DNA of 18,019 nucleotides from Bacillota bacterium (GTDB lineage: Bacteria; Bacillota_I; Bacilli_A; Acholeplasmatales; Acholeplasmataceae). Each line of letters starts with the position of its first letter. Positions within the stretch are counted from its first letter, which is position 1. Of the stretch, positions 5,978 to 14,074 are shown piece by piece. The stretch lies in NCBI GenBank assembly GCA_023431045.1, contig JAEYXZ010000064.1, forward strand, positions 1-18,019, written 5' to 3'. The notes under the pieces are model-generated. The model was not told the origin of the DNA. It worked only from the letters and a program-made list of their open reading frames with translations, and did no database searches. The position numbers and the translations under genes are program-made.

Positions 5978-8209
5978 TTCTACCATTAAATCATATGGTG
6001 ATAAATCTTGATATGGATCTTTTTCTTCGACTGGTTTTATCTCTTTTAGATTCAAACGATCTTTTAGCATGGTATGTCTTTTCTCAGTCATTTGATTGGA
6101 TGCATATCTTAACAGATTCATATCACCTAAAATGAGTAAATATTCTTTTGCTCTTGTGATTGCAGTATAGATCAATTCCTTTTTAAGCATATGCATATAA
6201 GGTTTAATGACCGGTAAGAAAACAATCTTATATTCTGAACCTTGTGATTTATGAATCGAAATCACATAGGCTAAGTTAATATTTTCTAAATCTGCTTGTT
6301 CGTATGTCGCAACACCTTCATCAAAGTTAATGAGCATTAATAATGTATCTTTTTCAGTTTTTACAATATCTTTAATAACCCCAATATCTCCGTTCATCAC
6401 TTTGCGTTCAGGATCGTTGGATAATTGGATCACTTTATCACCTTTGAAAAAGACCTTATCACCATACTTCATACTAAGACCTTGATTAAAGAGTGGATTG
6501 AACTGACTTTGAATCTCACGATTCATTTCATCAATTCCTAAGTCACCTTTATACATCGGAATTAAAACTTGAATATCGTTAATTAAATCATAACCTTTAG
6601 CAATAGCACCTTTAATTTGTCCCAATATGGTGCGTTTAATTTGTCTTAGATCTCCATGATAGAAAATAACATCTTGATGTGAATTTAGATCATCATACTG
6701 GAGATTTTGCTCATTGATGTGTGAGGCTAATTTAATGATATGAGAATCTTTGGCTTGACGGTGTATTTCATTTAGTCTAACGACTTTAATAACATTAGAT
6801 GCAATCATATCTCCAAGGACATAACCTGGTCCAACAGAAGGTAATTGATCTTCATCTCCAACGATGATGATTTGAGCAATGTCACTCACAGCATCGAATA
6901 GTTTTCGAGCTAAAAAGATGTCAATCATTGAAGCCTCATCGACAATAATTAGACGATGTGGCAATGGGGTTCTTTCATCATACTTGAAACTACCATCAAA
7001 GTCAAATCCTAAGTGTCTATGAATGGTCTTCGCTTCAAAACCTAATAATTCCTTCATCCGTTTGGAAGCTCGACCCGTTGGTGCCATTAAAGCGATTTTT
7101 TCATGGGTTTCAGGGCTTTTTAAGTTTAGTTTATAATAAGAAGCGTAAAGGGATAAAAAACCATCAATTAGTGTTGTTTTACCAGTTCCTGGACCACCTG
7201 TGATCACCATAATCTTTTCATGCATTGCACTAAGAATTGCTTCTTCTTGCCGTTTTGTATAGTGGATATTCTTTTGGATAGTGATTTGACTTAATAACAC
7301 TTGAAGTAATTCATCATCAACATTAATCGATTGATTTTGATTAAGTTCAAGTATCTTTGCTGCAACCTTCATTTCAGCAAAATAGGATGCAGATAAGAAG
7401 TACTTATCTTCATCAACCATAATTTTAGCTTCTCTGATGAGTAAATCAATTGTTTCATCAAGTGCAACATCTATTTGGAGAAGACGATTAACAGAATCTG
7501 TTATCTCAGATTGATATAAATATAGATCTCCCTTTGAATAAGCCCCATGATTAAGCGTATAAATAACTGCAGCTTTTAAAGTTCTAATATCTTCTTTTTC
7601 AATCCCTAGTTTAATCGCAATATCCATTGCACGCAAGAATCCAAATCCATCAACTTCATACATTAATCTAAATGGATCCTCTTCTAATTTTTCAAGCGTG
7701 GAGGTACCATAAATTGATAACAACTTCATCGCAACCTTACCACTTAGCCCATATCCATATAATGTGACTAAGATGTGGTCAGTTGCTTGATGATCGATGA
7801 GTTCTTTTTTAAGTCGAAGGGATTTGAGAGGATTCATGATTGAATGTAATACTGATTCATCTTTGATAATATCATCGATGGCAGTTGTTCCAAGTTTTGC
7901 AACAATCTTTTCAGCTGTTTTGGGTCCAATACCACTAAAAAAGGAACTTGATAAGTATCCAATTAAGCCATCGATTGATAAATCTGAGATTTTCTTATAA
8001 GAAGTCACTTTGAATTGCTTTCCATAAGATGGATGAACAACAAATTGACCACTAAATTCATACATCAAATCTTCATTTAGAACGGGAAAATAACCGACTA
8101 TTGTCAGTTTTTCGCTTGCTTCCGTTTCCATTTTTGCAATCACATACCCATTTTCTTCATTACGATAAATATATGATTTGACATACCCTTTGACTGTGGT
8201 TTCTTCCAT
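5975..8209 (-). CDS. recD2: RecD2-type 5'-3' DNA helicase
   Basis: SF1B helicase of the RecD2/YrrC type found in bacteria as a stand-alone protein, involved in replication and DNA damage tolerance; 744 aa, usual length. N-terminal OB-like region (1-75) and helix-hairpin-helix regions (about 88-105 and 185-200, SGIGPKTAEK and VDGFGFLRA) precede the motor. Walker A is TGGPGTGKTT (337-346), Walker B IIVDEAS (421-427), motif III GDEDQLPSVGPG (451-462), motif V SIHKSQGSE (651-659), and motif VI TAITRAK with Arg686. The start ATG overlaps the mnmA stop by one base (TAATG), and no strong Shine-Dalgarno is near, so reinitiation after mnmA is likely. Confidence 0.95.
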   Translation of the reverse strand: MEETTVKGYVKSYIYRNEENGYVIAKMETEASEKLTIVGYFPVLNEDLMYEFSGQFVVHPSYGKQFKVTSYKKISDLSIDGLIGYLSSSFFSGIGPKTAEKIVAKLGTTAIDDIIKDESVLHSIMNPLKSLRLKKELIDHQATDHILVTLYGYGLSGKVAMKLLSIYGTSTLEKLEEDPFRLMYEVDGFGFLRAMDIAIKLGIEKEDIRTLKAAVIYTLNHGAYSKGDLYLYQSEITDSVNRLLQIDVALDETIDLLIREAKIMVDEDKYFLSASYFAEMKVAAKILELNQNQSINVDDELLQVLLSQITIQKNIHYTKRQEEAILSAMHEKIMVITGGPGTGKTTLIDGFLSLYASYYKLNLKSPETHEKIALMAPTGRASKRMKELLGFEAKTIHRHLGFDFDGSFKYDERTPLPHRLIIVDEASMIDIFLARKLFDAVSDIAQIIIVGDEDQLPSVGPGYVLGDMIASNVIKVVRLNEIHRQAKDSHIIKLASHINEQNLQYDDLNSHQDVIFYHGDLRQIKRTILGQIKGAIAKGYDLINDIQVLIPMYKGDLGIDEMNREIQSQFNPLFNQGLSMKYGDKVFFKGDKVIQLSNDPERKVMNGDIGVIKDIVKTEKDTLLMLINFDEGVATYEQADLENINLAYVISIHKSQGSEYKIVFLPVIKPYMHMLKKELIYTAITRAKEYLLILGDMNLLRYASNQMTEKRHTMLKDRLNLKEIKPVEEKDPYQDLSPYDLMVE

Positions 8210-9345
8210 TAACTATAGAGTCTTCTTTCCCCATTAGAATATGCTTCACTAATAAAGCCTGAACCTAAACAAACATCACCATCATAGATGGCACAGACTT
8301 GCCCTGGAGTTACCGCTCTTATTTTTTGAGGATAATGAACCATTAATGTCGTCTCATCAAGCCATTCAATTGTGACATCTTGATCAGGTTGACGATAACG
8401 GAACTTAGCTGTAAACTTGCCACTCTTTTTAGGTCCACGCCAACGGACTTCAGTAATCTTTGCTGCATCTGAATAAGCATATGGATGAGAAAAACCTGGT
8501 TCAACAAAAAGTGTATTGGTTTTTAAGTCTTTACCAACAACAAACCAAGCATCGGTTGATTCGGATGATCCACCAATACCTAATCCTTTTCGTTGTCCAA
8601 TGGTGTAATTCATTAAGCCATAATGAGGTTTAATATAGGTTCCATCAAGTCTTCTCATATCCCCAGATTGTGCTGGAAGATAATTACTTAAGAAATCATT
8701 AAAGTGTCTTTCACCAATAAAGCAGATTCCAGTAGAATCTTTTTTAGTCGCTGTTGCAAGACCTGCTTCTTTAGCGAGTCTTCTGACTTCAGATTTTGGT
8801 AAATGGCCGATTGGAAAGAGCACATTTCTCAATTGATTTGTTTCAAGTTGTGATAGAAAATAGGTTTGGTCTTTATTTTGATCAAATGCTCTCATCAGTT
8901 TAGGTTCATCACCAGAATGATCAATTTGAGCATAGTGTCCCATTGCAATAAAATCAGGTTTGAACTGATGTGCATAATCAACAAATGCTTTAAATTTGAT
9001 TTCATTATTACATAATACATCTGGATTAGGAGTTCTGTTCTTTTGATATTCATCTAAGAAGTATGAGAAAACTCGGTCCCAATACTCATGGATAAAATCA
9101 ACCCGATGTAGGGGTATACCTAATTTTTCTGCAACCTTTTTAGCGTCTTGATAATCTTTTTCTTGTTCGCAGGTTTCATCATAAAGGGTAGGATTTCCTT
9201 TAAAATCGAAATTGGTTGCTGAATCCCAATTACGCATAAAAACGGCTTCGACATCATATCCCTGTTGCAGTAATAAGAGTGCAGCAACGGATGAATCGAC
9301 TCCGCCTGATAAACCGACGAGTACTTTTTTCTTTTGTTGTTTCAT
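8209..9345 (-). CDS. mnmA: tRNA-specific 2-thiouridylase MnmA
   Basis: Puts sulfur on C2 of wobble uridine 34 in tRNA for Lys, Glu and Gln. With the chosen start (378 aa), the PP-loop SGGVDSS is at 13-19, the first catalytic cysteine is Cys112 in PDVLCNNEIKF, and the second is Cys208 in STGICFIG. MNYTIGQRKGLGIGG (245-259) is the conserved segment after it. The frame also allows a GTG three codons upstream (9354) overlapping the nadE stop. I prefer the ATG at 9345 because AGAAAG sits about 8 nt before it and it starts near the first beta strand, as in homologues. It is sandwiched between nadE and recD2 without terminators. Confidence 0.95.
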   Translation of the reverse strand: MKQQKKKVLVGLSGGVDSSVAALLLLQQGYDVEAVFMRNWDSATNFDFKGNPTLYDETCEQEKDYQDAKKVAEKLGIPLHRVDFIHEYWDRVFSYFLDEYQKNRTPNPDVLCNNEIKFKAFVDYAHQFKPDFIAMGHYAQIDHSGDEPKLMRAFDQNKDQTYFLSQLETNQLRNVLFPIGHLPKSEVRRLAKEAGLATATKKDSTGICFIGERHFNDFLSNYLPAQSGDMRRLDGTYIKPHYGLMNYTIGQRKGLGIGGSSESTDAWFVVGKDLKTNTLFVEPGFSHPYAYSDAAKITEVRWRGPKKSGKFTAKFRYRQPDQDVTIEWLDETTLMVHYPQKIRAVTPGQVCAIYDGDVCLGSGFISEAYSNGERRLYS

Positions 9346-9350
9346 AAGTT

Positions 9351-11204
9351 TCACTTTCTTTTGATTTCCGAAGGAAGTCTTAATTCACCACGTGGTGATA
9401 AAGACACCTTTAAAATTTTTGGTCCTTCTGGCATTGGTTGACGTTTAAACTGTTGTGAAAAGAAGCGATCAAAAAAGCGTTTTGCATAATTATCTGCTTC
9501 ATTTTTCTTTAGACTAAATGATTGTTCAATTAACCATGCGCATTTTTCTTCCGAAGCGCCATGAACTAAGAAATGATAGAGCATAAAGTCGTTAACTAAG
9601 TATTTGCCGACTGAATCCTCAGTTTTTTGTTCACTGGTTAACTCGGGTGAAATAGGACGATTATAAATATTCATTAACGGTTTTGATAAATCTTTATAGC
9701 TGTTTTCTGCATGGAATTTCACAAGTGCTTGAATCCAGGTTTTAGTCAGTCCCGCATTGACATCATACATACTCATATGGTCGCCATTAAAGGTCATCCA
9801 TCCAAGTGCTATCTCACTCATATCACCTGTACCTAGAACAAACCCACCATGTTGATTGGCAAGATTCATTAAAGTTAAGGTTCGAATTCTTGCTTGAGCA
9901 TTTTCATAGGTAATATCTTGATTATTTTCGTGTGATAGTGATTTTAAGTGTGAATCTAACATCTTATTAATTGGAATCGTTAATGATGTGACTCCTAAAC
10001 CATTCATTAAATTCAGTGCATCACTTTTAGTTGCTTTTGAGGTGACTTTAGCAGGCATTGTTACTGCAATAATATCTTTTGGATCACGGTTAAGTCTTAT
10101 CATTGCTTGATGCGCAACAAGTAATGCGAGTGCACTATCTAGTCCACCTGAGATTCCAACAACAATTTTAGATTGTGATAGATGATTAAGCTTTTGCATT
10201 AATCCTTTAACTTGTAACTCATTGGCAAGTTTAAAACTACTTTCCTCATCTTCTTTTTTAGGTAGAAATGGAAGTTGATTCAGTGGTCGTTCAAATTGAA
10301 ATTTATCATTATATTTAAATTCAACATCAATCTTTGGAATCGATGAATGTTGGAATAACTGTTCATCTCTAAAGGTTGAATCAATTCGTCTTTGATAACG
10401 AATCGCTTCAATATCAAGATCAACGGTTAAAGTTTCAGCATCATCTAAAAAGTCGCTTTCAGCAACAAGATCACCTAAAGATGCCACAAGTTTATGACTT
10501 GAGAAGATCACATCGGTAGTTGATTCAGTTGGTCCATTGGAGGTATAAAGGTATGCACCGTTGTGTTTTCTTGAACTGTCAATAACCGTCATTTTTCTCA
10601 TCGCTGGTTTACCTAGGTATTCAGTTGATGCAGATAAGTTAGCGATAATATGAGCACCAGCAAGTGATAATTCATCACCAGGTGTTTGAATTGCCCACAT
10701 ATCTTGACAGACTTCAACGCCAAATGAAATATCATTTGCTTGATCTTGGAAAATCATTCGACCAAATGGCACTTCATCGTTAAATAGACGAACTTTATTA
10801 AGATGCATTTGGTGTCCACTTTGGAACCAACGCTTTTCATAAAATTCTTTAGAATTCGGTAAAAAATACTTTGGAATGACACCCAAAACTTTATTTTTTT
10901 GAATCACAACAGCAGTGTTATACAAAACATCCGATATTTTCAGTGGCATACCAAGAATATAGACACCTTGATAAGATGTTTTTTTCATGATTTGTTCTAA
11001 AGCGTCTAAACTTGATTTTAAGTAATCAGCTTGATAAAACAAATCACCAGAGGTATAACCCGTGATGGATAACTCTGGGAAAACAACCAAACCGGCTTTA
11101 CTTTGGTTTAAGAGTGTGACGATTGAATTGACATTGAGTAATGGATTGCCAACACTAACCTTTGGTGTTGCAAGCATTACTTTTAAGTATCCGTGTTTTG
11201 TCAT
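9351..11204 (-). CDS. nadE: Glutamine-dependent NAD+ synthetase
   Basis: Amidates nicotinic acid adenine dinucleotide to NAD+, the last step of NAD synthesis; 617 aa. The N-terminal nitrilase-type glutaminase domain (about 1-280) has the triad Glu44 (FPELSITGY), Lys112 (IPKYFLPN) and Cys166 (VEVCQDMW). It supplies ammonia to the C-terminal PP-loop synthetase (about 325-617), with SGGLDSA at 352-358 and GTGDMSEIALGW. Having both domains means it uses glutamine, not only free ammonia. AGGTG precedes the ATG. nadD, the preceding enzyme in the pathway, ends 8 bp upstream, so pathway partners are cotranscribed. Ends in TGA. Confidence 0.96.
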   Translation of the reverse strand: MTKHGYLKVMLATPKVSVGNPLLNVNSIVTLLNQSKAGLVVFPELSITGYTSGDLFYQADYLKSSLDALEQIMKKTSYQGVYILGMPLKISDVLYNTAVVIQKNKVLGVIPKYFLPNSKEFYEKRWFQSGHQMHLNKVRLFNDEVPFGRMIFQDQANDISFGVEVCQDMWAIQTPGDELSLAGAHIIANLSASTEYLGKPAMRKMTVIDSSRKHNGAYLYTSNGPTESTTDVIFSSHKLVASLGDLVAESDFLDDAETLTVDLDIEAIRYQRRIDSTFRDEQLFQHSSIPKIDVEFKYNDKFQFERPLNQLPFLPKKEDEESSFKLANELQVKGLMQKLNHLSQSKIVVGISGGLDSALALLVAHQAMIRLNRDPKDIIAVTMPAKVTSKATKSDALNLMNGLGVTSLTIPINKMLDSHLKSLSHENNQDITYENAQARIRTLTLMNLANQHGGFVLGTGDMSEIALGWMTFNGDHMSMYDVNAGLTKTWIQALVKFHAENSYKDLSKPLMNIYNRPISPELTSEQKTEDSVGKYLVNDFMLYHFLVHGASEEKCAWLIEQSFSLKKNEADNYAKRFFDRFFSQQFKRQPMPEGPKILKVSLSPRGELRLPSEIKRK

Positions 11205-11212
11205 TTTTTCAC

Positions 11213-11767
11213 CTAATATAAATTGTTTTCAATAATGTAATCGTAAATCTCTGGTGTTAAATCATGTTTGTACTTGTGGATCTCTTGACGGATTTTACTA
11301 GAGGCAATCAAACTATCATACTTGAATGTGTAATAAGGTGTTTGATATTGATCGAAAATTGTGAAATCTGCGGCATAGTTTTTTCTTAAAATAACAACAA
11401 ATCCATATTTTTTTAGTAGTTCCTTATGATTTTTCCAAGTTCCAAGTGTTGATAAATGATCGGTCCCAACAACGAAGTATAAATCCTCATTTGTTTTTGA
11501 TAGCTCATTTAAGGAATGATAAGTTCCCAAAAATGGTCCTTCTTCCTCAATCCTTGATATCTCTACTTTAAATGGTAAATCTTTGATCATTAAGTTAATC
11601 ATTTGATATCGATGTTCAAATGAGACTAAATTTCTTTTATGATCGTATGTGACTCCAACTGGAAGGATGATCATTTTCGAAGGCTTAAAAGTGTGATATA
11701 ACTCACGAACGATTTCCTGATGCGCTTTAGTTGGAGGATTAAAAGCACCACCATAGACTAAAATCAT
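11213..11767 (-). CDS. nadD: Nicotinate-nucleotide adenylyltransferase
   Basis: Joins nicotinate mononucleotide and ATP to give deamido-NAD, the substrate of the neighbouring nadE; 184 aa, usual length. The nucleotidyltransferase motif GGAFNPPTKAH is at 6-16 and the second signature SSKIR at 156-160, with VVGTDHLSTLGTW between them. First gene of nadD-nadE-mnmA-recD2. AGGGTG lies 6-7 nt before the ATG. Stop is TAG. Confidence 0.95.
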   Translation of the reverse strand: MILVYGGAFNPPTKAHQEIVRELYHTFKPSKMIILPVGVTYDHKRNLVSFEHRYQMINLMIKDLPFKVEISRIEEEGPFLGTYHSLNELSKTNEDLYFVVGTDHLSTLGTWKNHKELLKKYGFVVILRKNYAADFTIFDQYQTPYYTFKYDSLIASSKIRQEIHKYKHDLTPEIYDYIIENNLY

Positions 11768-11783
11768 AATTTCACCCTAATTC

Positions 11784-11792
11784 ATTATAACA
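11784..11792 (-). promoter_or_regulatory. Extended -10 promoter of the nadD operon
   Basis: Minus-strand TGTTATAAT, a perfect extended -10 (TGn plus TATAAT), lies about 17 nt before the nadD start. There is no matching -35. The -35 position falls in the inverted repeat at 11806-11825. Confidence 0.65.
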
Positions 11793-11805
11793 TGCTCTAT
11801 ATTCA

Positions 11806-11825
11806 TTTACTTTTTTTAAAGTAAA
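11806..11825. promoter_or_regulatory. Inverted repeat between the nadD and plsC promoters
   Basis: TTTACTTT-TTTT-AAAGTAAA is a perfect 8-bp inverted repeat with 4-bp spacer. It overlaps the -35 position of the nadD promoter and lies about 36 bp upstream of the plsC extended -10. It lacks the tail of a terminator. Candidate operator, protein unknown; the Fur-like protein encoded downstream is one possibility. Confidence 0.35.
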
Positions 11826-11860
11826 GGTTCAGATAATAACGTGCATTTTATTATAAATAA

Positions 11861-11869
11861 TGGTATAAT
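11861..11869 (+). promoter_or_regulatory. Extended -10 promoter of plsC and the Fur-like gene
   Basis: TGGTATAAT matches TGn-TATAAT exactly and is followed, 14 bp on, by the AAAGGAG ribosome site of plsC. At 17 bp upstream there is only GTGCAT, a poor -35. Confidence 0.65.
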
Positions 11870-11883
11870 TTTTATAAATAAGT

Positions 11884-11890
11884 AAAGGAG
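11884..11890 (+). promoter_or_regulatory. Ribosome binding site fixing the TTG start of plsC
   Basis: AAAGGAG lies 7 nt before TTG at 11898. No in-frame ATG exists until codon 44, inside the membrane segment, so the rare TTG is the start. Confidence 0.75.
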
Positions 11891-11897
11891 ACATATT

Positions 11898-12719
11898 TTG
11901 CCAAAAGACCGCACACCTTATAAAGCTAAACACGAGTATGATGTTATAAAGTCAAAACCTGTCAAACTCAAAAAGGATTATAAGTTTTTCAATCAAAATC
12001 TGTTTTTTAAACTTGCATCATTTTTAATGGTCTTTTTAATGTGGCTTATCCTTGAAATGTTTTACGCACGAATATTTATGAGATTTAGAGTAAGAAACAA
12101 ACATAATTTGAAGAAAATTAAAAAAGACGGATATGTTTTAGTTGCCAATCATATGCATGTCCTTGATGCCATATTGGTTGGTACAACAATGTTTCCAAGA
12201 AAAACCTATGTCACCATGCTTCAAAGTAATTTAGGATTACCTGTTGTCGGCCCTATTTTAAGAGTCGCAGGTGGTGTCCCTATTCCCGATAATAAAGACG
12301 GAATGGCTAAAATGATGATTGAATTACGAACAGAACTTGATAAGAATAAAGTCATTCTAGTGATGCCTGAGGCAGCTATTAAGCCTTATCATGCTGGGAT
12401 CAGAAGATTTATGAATGGGGCTTTTAGATTTGCAATCGATGCTAAATCTAATATTCTTCCAATGGTTTTCATATATAAAAACCCACGAGGCTTAATGAAG
12501 TTTATTAGAAAGAAACCATATATTGAACTACATATTTTAGATCCATATATTATTGAAACACTTGAAAATAAACATGAAACACTCGTTAAAGCACGTGATG
12601 AAGTCCATGAAATCATGCGCGAATACTTTAATAAACACTCTGATATAAAGGAGGCTCTCCAAAATGAAGAAACCATCGAAGTCACCGACACTGATAGCAC
12701 CAAATCAACGACTAACTAA
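11898..12719 (+). CDS. plsC: 1-acyl-glycerol-3-phosphate acyltransferase (PlsC-like)
   Basis: Membrane enzyme expected to acylate lysophosphatidate to phosphatidate; 273 aa. A hydrophobic segment at about 36-60 follows a basic N-terminus. The acyltransferase motifs are NHMHVLD (HX4D, His85/Asp90), GGVPIPD (125-131) and MPEAAIKP (156-163), the last a variant of FPEGTRS without the usual Gly and Arg. The C-terminal 20 residues are rich in Glu, Thr and Ser; their coding sequence overlaps the next gene by 56 bp. Start is TTG, chosen by the AAAGGAG site. It shares a promoter with the Fur-like regulator. Another lysophospholipid acceptor is possible, given the motif III variation. Confidence 0.88.
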   Translation: MPKDRTPYKAKHEYDVIKSKPVKLKKDYKFFNQNLFFKLASFLMVFLMWLILEMFYARIFMRFRVRNKHNLKKIKKDGYVLVANHMHVLDAILVGTTMFPRKTYVTMLQSNLGLPVVGPILRVAGGVPIPDNKDGMAKMMIELRTELDKNKVILVMPEAAIKPYHAGIRRFMNGAFRFAIDAKSNILPMVFIYKNPRGLMKFIRKKPYIELHILDPYIIETLENKHETLVKARDEVHEIMREYFNKHSDIKEALQNEETIEVTDTDSTKSTTN

Positions 12720-13098
12720 AGCTAGAAAAGCATTACTCAATGTGTTACGAGATCGTCATCTAACTTTTAAAGAACTACAAATGGAACTTGCTAAAGAAGG
12801 TTATTATAATGTATCAACACTATATAATAATCTGGAGTTTTTCCTCCACAACAAAATGATCATCGAGCTCAATGTTGATGGTATAAAGTATTATGATTTG
12901 GGAAATGATAATCCCTATCATCGAGCGGATTCTCACTTGCATTTAGTCATTAAAAATAAAGAAACAAATGAACAAAGTATCCATGAAGTTGATTATCCTG
13001 AAATCTATGATTTTATTAAGTCTCATCCAGTCTTTAAGAACTATGAAATTGAATCGATAAGAATCTTAGTTTCAGCCTATAAAAAGAAGCAAAAATGA
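12664..13098 (+). CDS. Fur-family metalloregulator without cysteines
   Basis: A 144-aa Fur/PerR-type protein. The winged-helix domain (about 15-78) has RLTKARKALLNVL and NVSTLYNNLEFF, equivalent to the Fur recognition helix. The dimerisation domain has DSHLHLVI (His91, His93) and HEVDYPE (His107, Asp110), giving possible ligands for a sensing metal. There is no cysteine, so the usual structural Cys4 zinc site is absent. Between the His pair and the last strands KNKETNEQ replaces the normal CxxC. AAAGGAGG lies 9 nt before the ATG, inside the plsC end. Which metal or stress it senses cannot be told. Stop is TGA, within the terminator stem. Confidence 0.85.
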   Translation: MKKPSKSPTLIAPNQRLTKARKALLNVLRDRHLTFKELQMELAKEGYYNVSTLYNNLEFFLHNKMIIELNVDGIKYYDLGNDNPYHRADSHLHLVIKNKETNEQSIHEVDYPEIYDFIKSHPVFKNYEIESIRILVSAYKKKQK

Positions 13099-13124
13099 GC
13101 AAATTAATGCTCATTTTATTTTTG
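13092..13124. terminator. Bidirectional terminator between the Fur-like gene and rsmH
   Basis: Arms 13092-13100 (AAAATGAGC) and 13109-13117 pair over 9 bp around an 8-nt loop. T-rich tails follow on both strands (ATTTTTG on plus, TTTTTGC on minus). The TGA of the Fur-like gene lies in the left arm, and the TAA of rsmH begins at the end of the right arm. Confidence 0.85.
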
Positions 13125-14015
13125 TTTTTCAGCAACTCTTAGTTTGGCAGAATGACTTCTTTTATTACTTTCAATTTCAGCTTGATTGGGTAATGATGCT
13201 TGTCTTGTTACAAGTTTTAATGGCGGATTCGGAAAGTTTCTTATATCGATATTTTTAGGTGCATCAATGGTTGAATGCTTTTTCATAAAATGCTTAACAA
13301 TGCGATCTTCAAGTGAGTGGAATGTGATAACAACCAATCTTCCACCAACCTTGAGTAATGAGAGTGACTGCTCCAACGCATCCTCTAAAACATCGAGTTC
13401 ATGATTGACTTCTATTCTTAATGCCTGAAAGACTCTCTTCGCAGAGTGACCCTTGGTATCACGATTGATAAAGTCAGTAATCTTCACTAAATCAAAGGTC
13501 GTCTCAAGCGGTCTTCTTTTAACGATTTCAAGGGCGATTCTCCATGCATTTTTCTCTTCACCATAGGTTCGAAAAATATCAGCAAGACGCTCTGGTTCAT
13601 ACGTGTTTACGACTTCTTTTGCAGTGAGTGATTGAGACTGATCCATCCGCATATCCAGCTCATGATTCTTAAGGTATGAGAACCCTCTTCTTTCATCATC
13701 AATTTGAAATGAAGATAATCCTAAATCAAATAATATACCATCAATTTTTGTCACATTGATTTGATTTAAATTCTTTTTAATATCTTTAAAATTCGAATGG
13801 AAAAAGTGGACATTCGTGTATTGAATTAATCGTTCTTTAGCACGTTCTAAAGCATATGTATCTTGATCAAATGCATATAACTTTCCAGTTGTTAGTCGTT
13901 TTAAAATTTCTTCACTATGACCACCACCACCTAAGGTTGCATCAACATAGATGCCATCTGGTTTGATATTTAATGCTTCAATCGATTCATTTTTTAATAC
14001 GGTTATATGTTCCAT
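13116..14015 (-). CDS. rsmH: 16S rRNA (cytosine1402-N4)-methyltransferase RsmH
   Basis: SAM-dependent enzyme that methylates N4 of C1402 in the ribosomal P-site; 299 aa from the chosen ATG. The SAM motif DATLGGGGHSEE is at 25-36, LFDLGLSSFQIDD follows, and TFHSLEDR (231-238) marks the family. The frame is open to a GTG at 14021, but the AGAGGAGAGG run (14021-14030) lies 5-8 nt before the ATG at 14015, and homologues start with a similar MxHxxVL. In walled bacteria and many mycoplasmas rsmH (mraW) follows mraZ in the division cluster. Here it has its own promoter and no division gene nearby. Confidence 0.95.
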   Translation of the reverse strand: MEHITVLKNESIEALNIKPDGIYVDATLGGGGHSEEILKRLTTGKLYAFDQDTYALERAKERLIQYTNVHFFHSNFKDIKKNLNQINVTKIDGILFDLGLSSFQIDDERRGFSYLKNHELDMRMDQSQSLTAKEVVNTYEPERLADIFRTYGEEKNAWRIALEIVKRRPLETTFDLVKITDFINRDTKGHSAKRVFQALRIEVNHELDVLEDALEQSLSLLKVGGRLVVITFHSLEDRIVKHFMKKHSTIDAPKNIDIRNFPNPPLKLVTRQASLPNQAEIESNKRSHSAKLRVAEKQK

Positions 14016-14030
14016 AAGCACCTCTCCTCT

Positions 14031-14039
14031 ATTATACCA
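14031..14039 (-). promoter_or_regulatory. Extended -10 promoter of rsmH
   Basis: Minus-strand TGGTATAAT lies 15 nt before the rsmH start codon and 3-6 nt after the U-tract of the rpmF terminator. The -35 position is inside the terminator hairpin. The leader would be very short, about 9 nt, just enough for the purine-rich ribosome site. Confidence 0.6.
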
Positions 14040-14040
14040 A

Positions 14041-14066
14041 AGAAAAAAGCACTTCTAGTGCTCTTC
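14041..14066 (-). terminator. Terminator of yceD-rpmF
   Basis: Arms 14045-14052 and 14058-14065 pair over 8 bp (one G-U pair) with a 5-nt loop. On the minus strand it ends in TTTTTT. It lies 9 bp past the rpmF stop. Confidence 0.8.
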
Positions 14067-14074
14067 TTTTAAGG

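Noticed and set aside
9346..9354. GTG at 9354 as the mnmA start
   Set aside because: The ATG three codons later has better ribosome-site spacing and fits the family start. The difference is only three residues and cannot be settled without N-terminal data.
12389..12703. 104-codon minus-strand frame inside plsC
   Set aside because: Antisense shadow of the well-supported plsC gene. Its translation is serine-rich low-complexity sequence without a family motif or ribosome site.
14016..14021. GTG at 14021 as the rsmH start
   Set aside because: It touches the AGAGGAGAGG ribosome site, leaving no spacer. The ATG at 14015 fits both the site and the family N-terminus.
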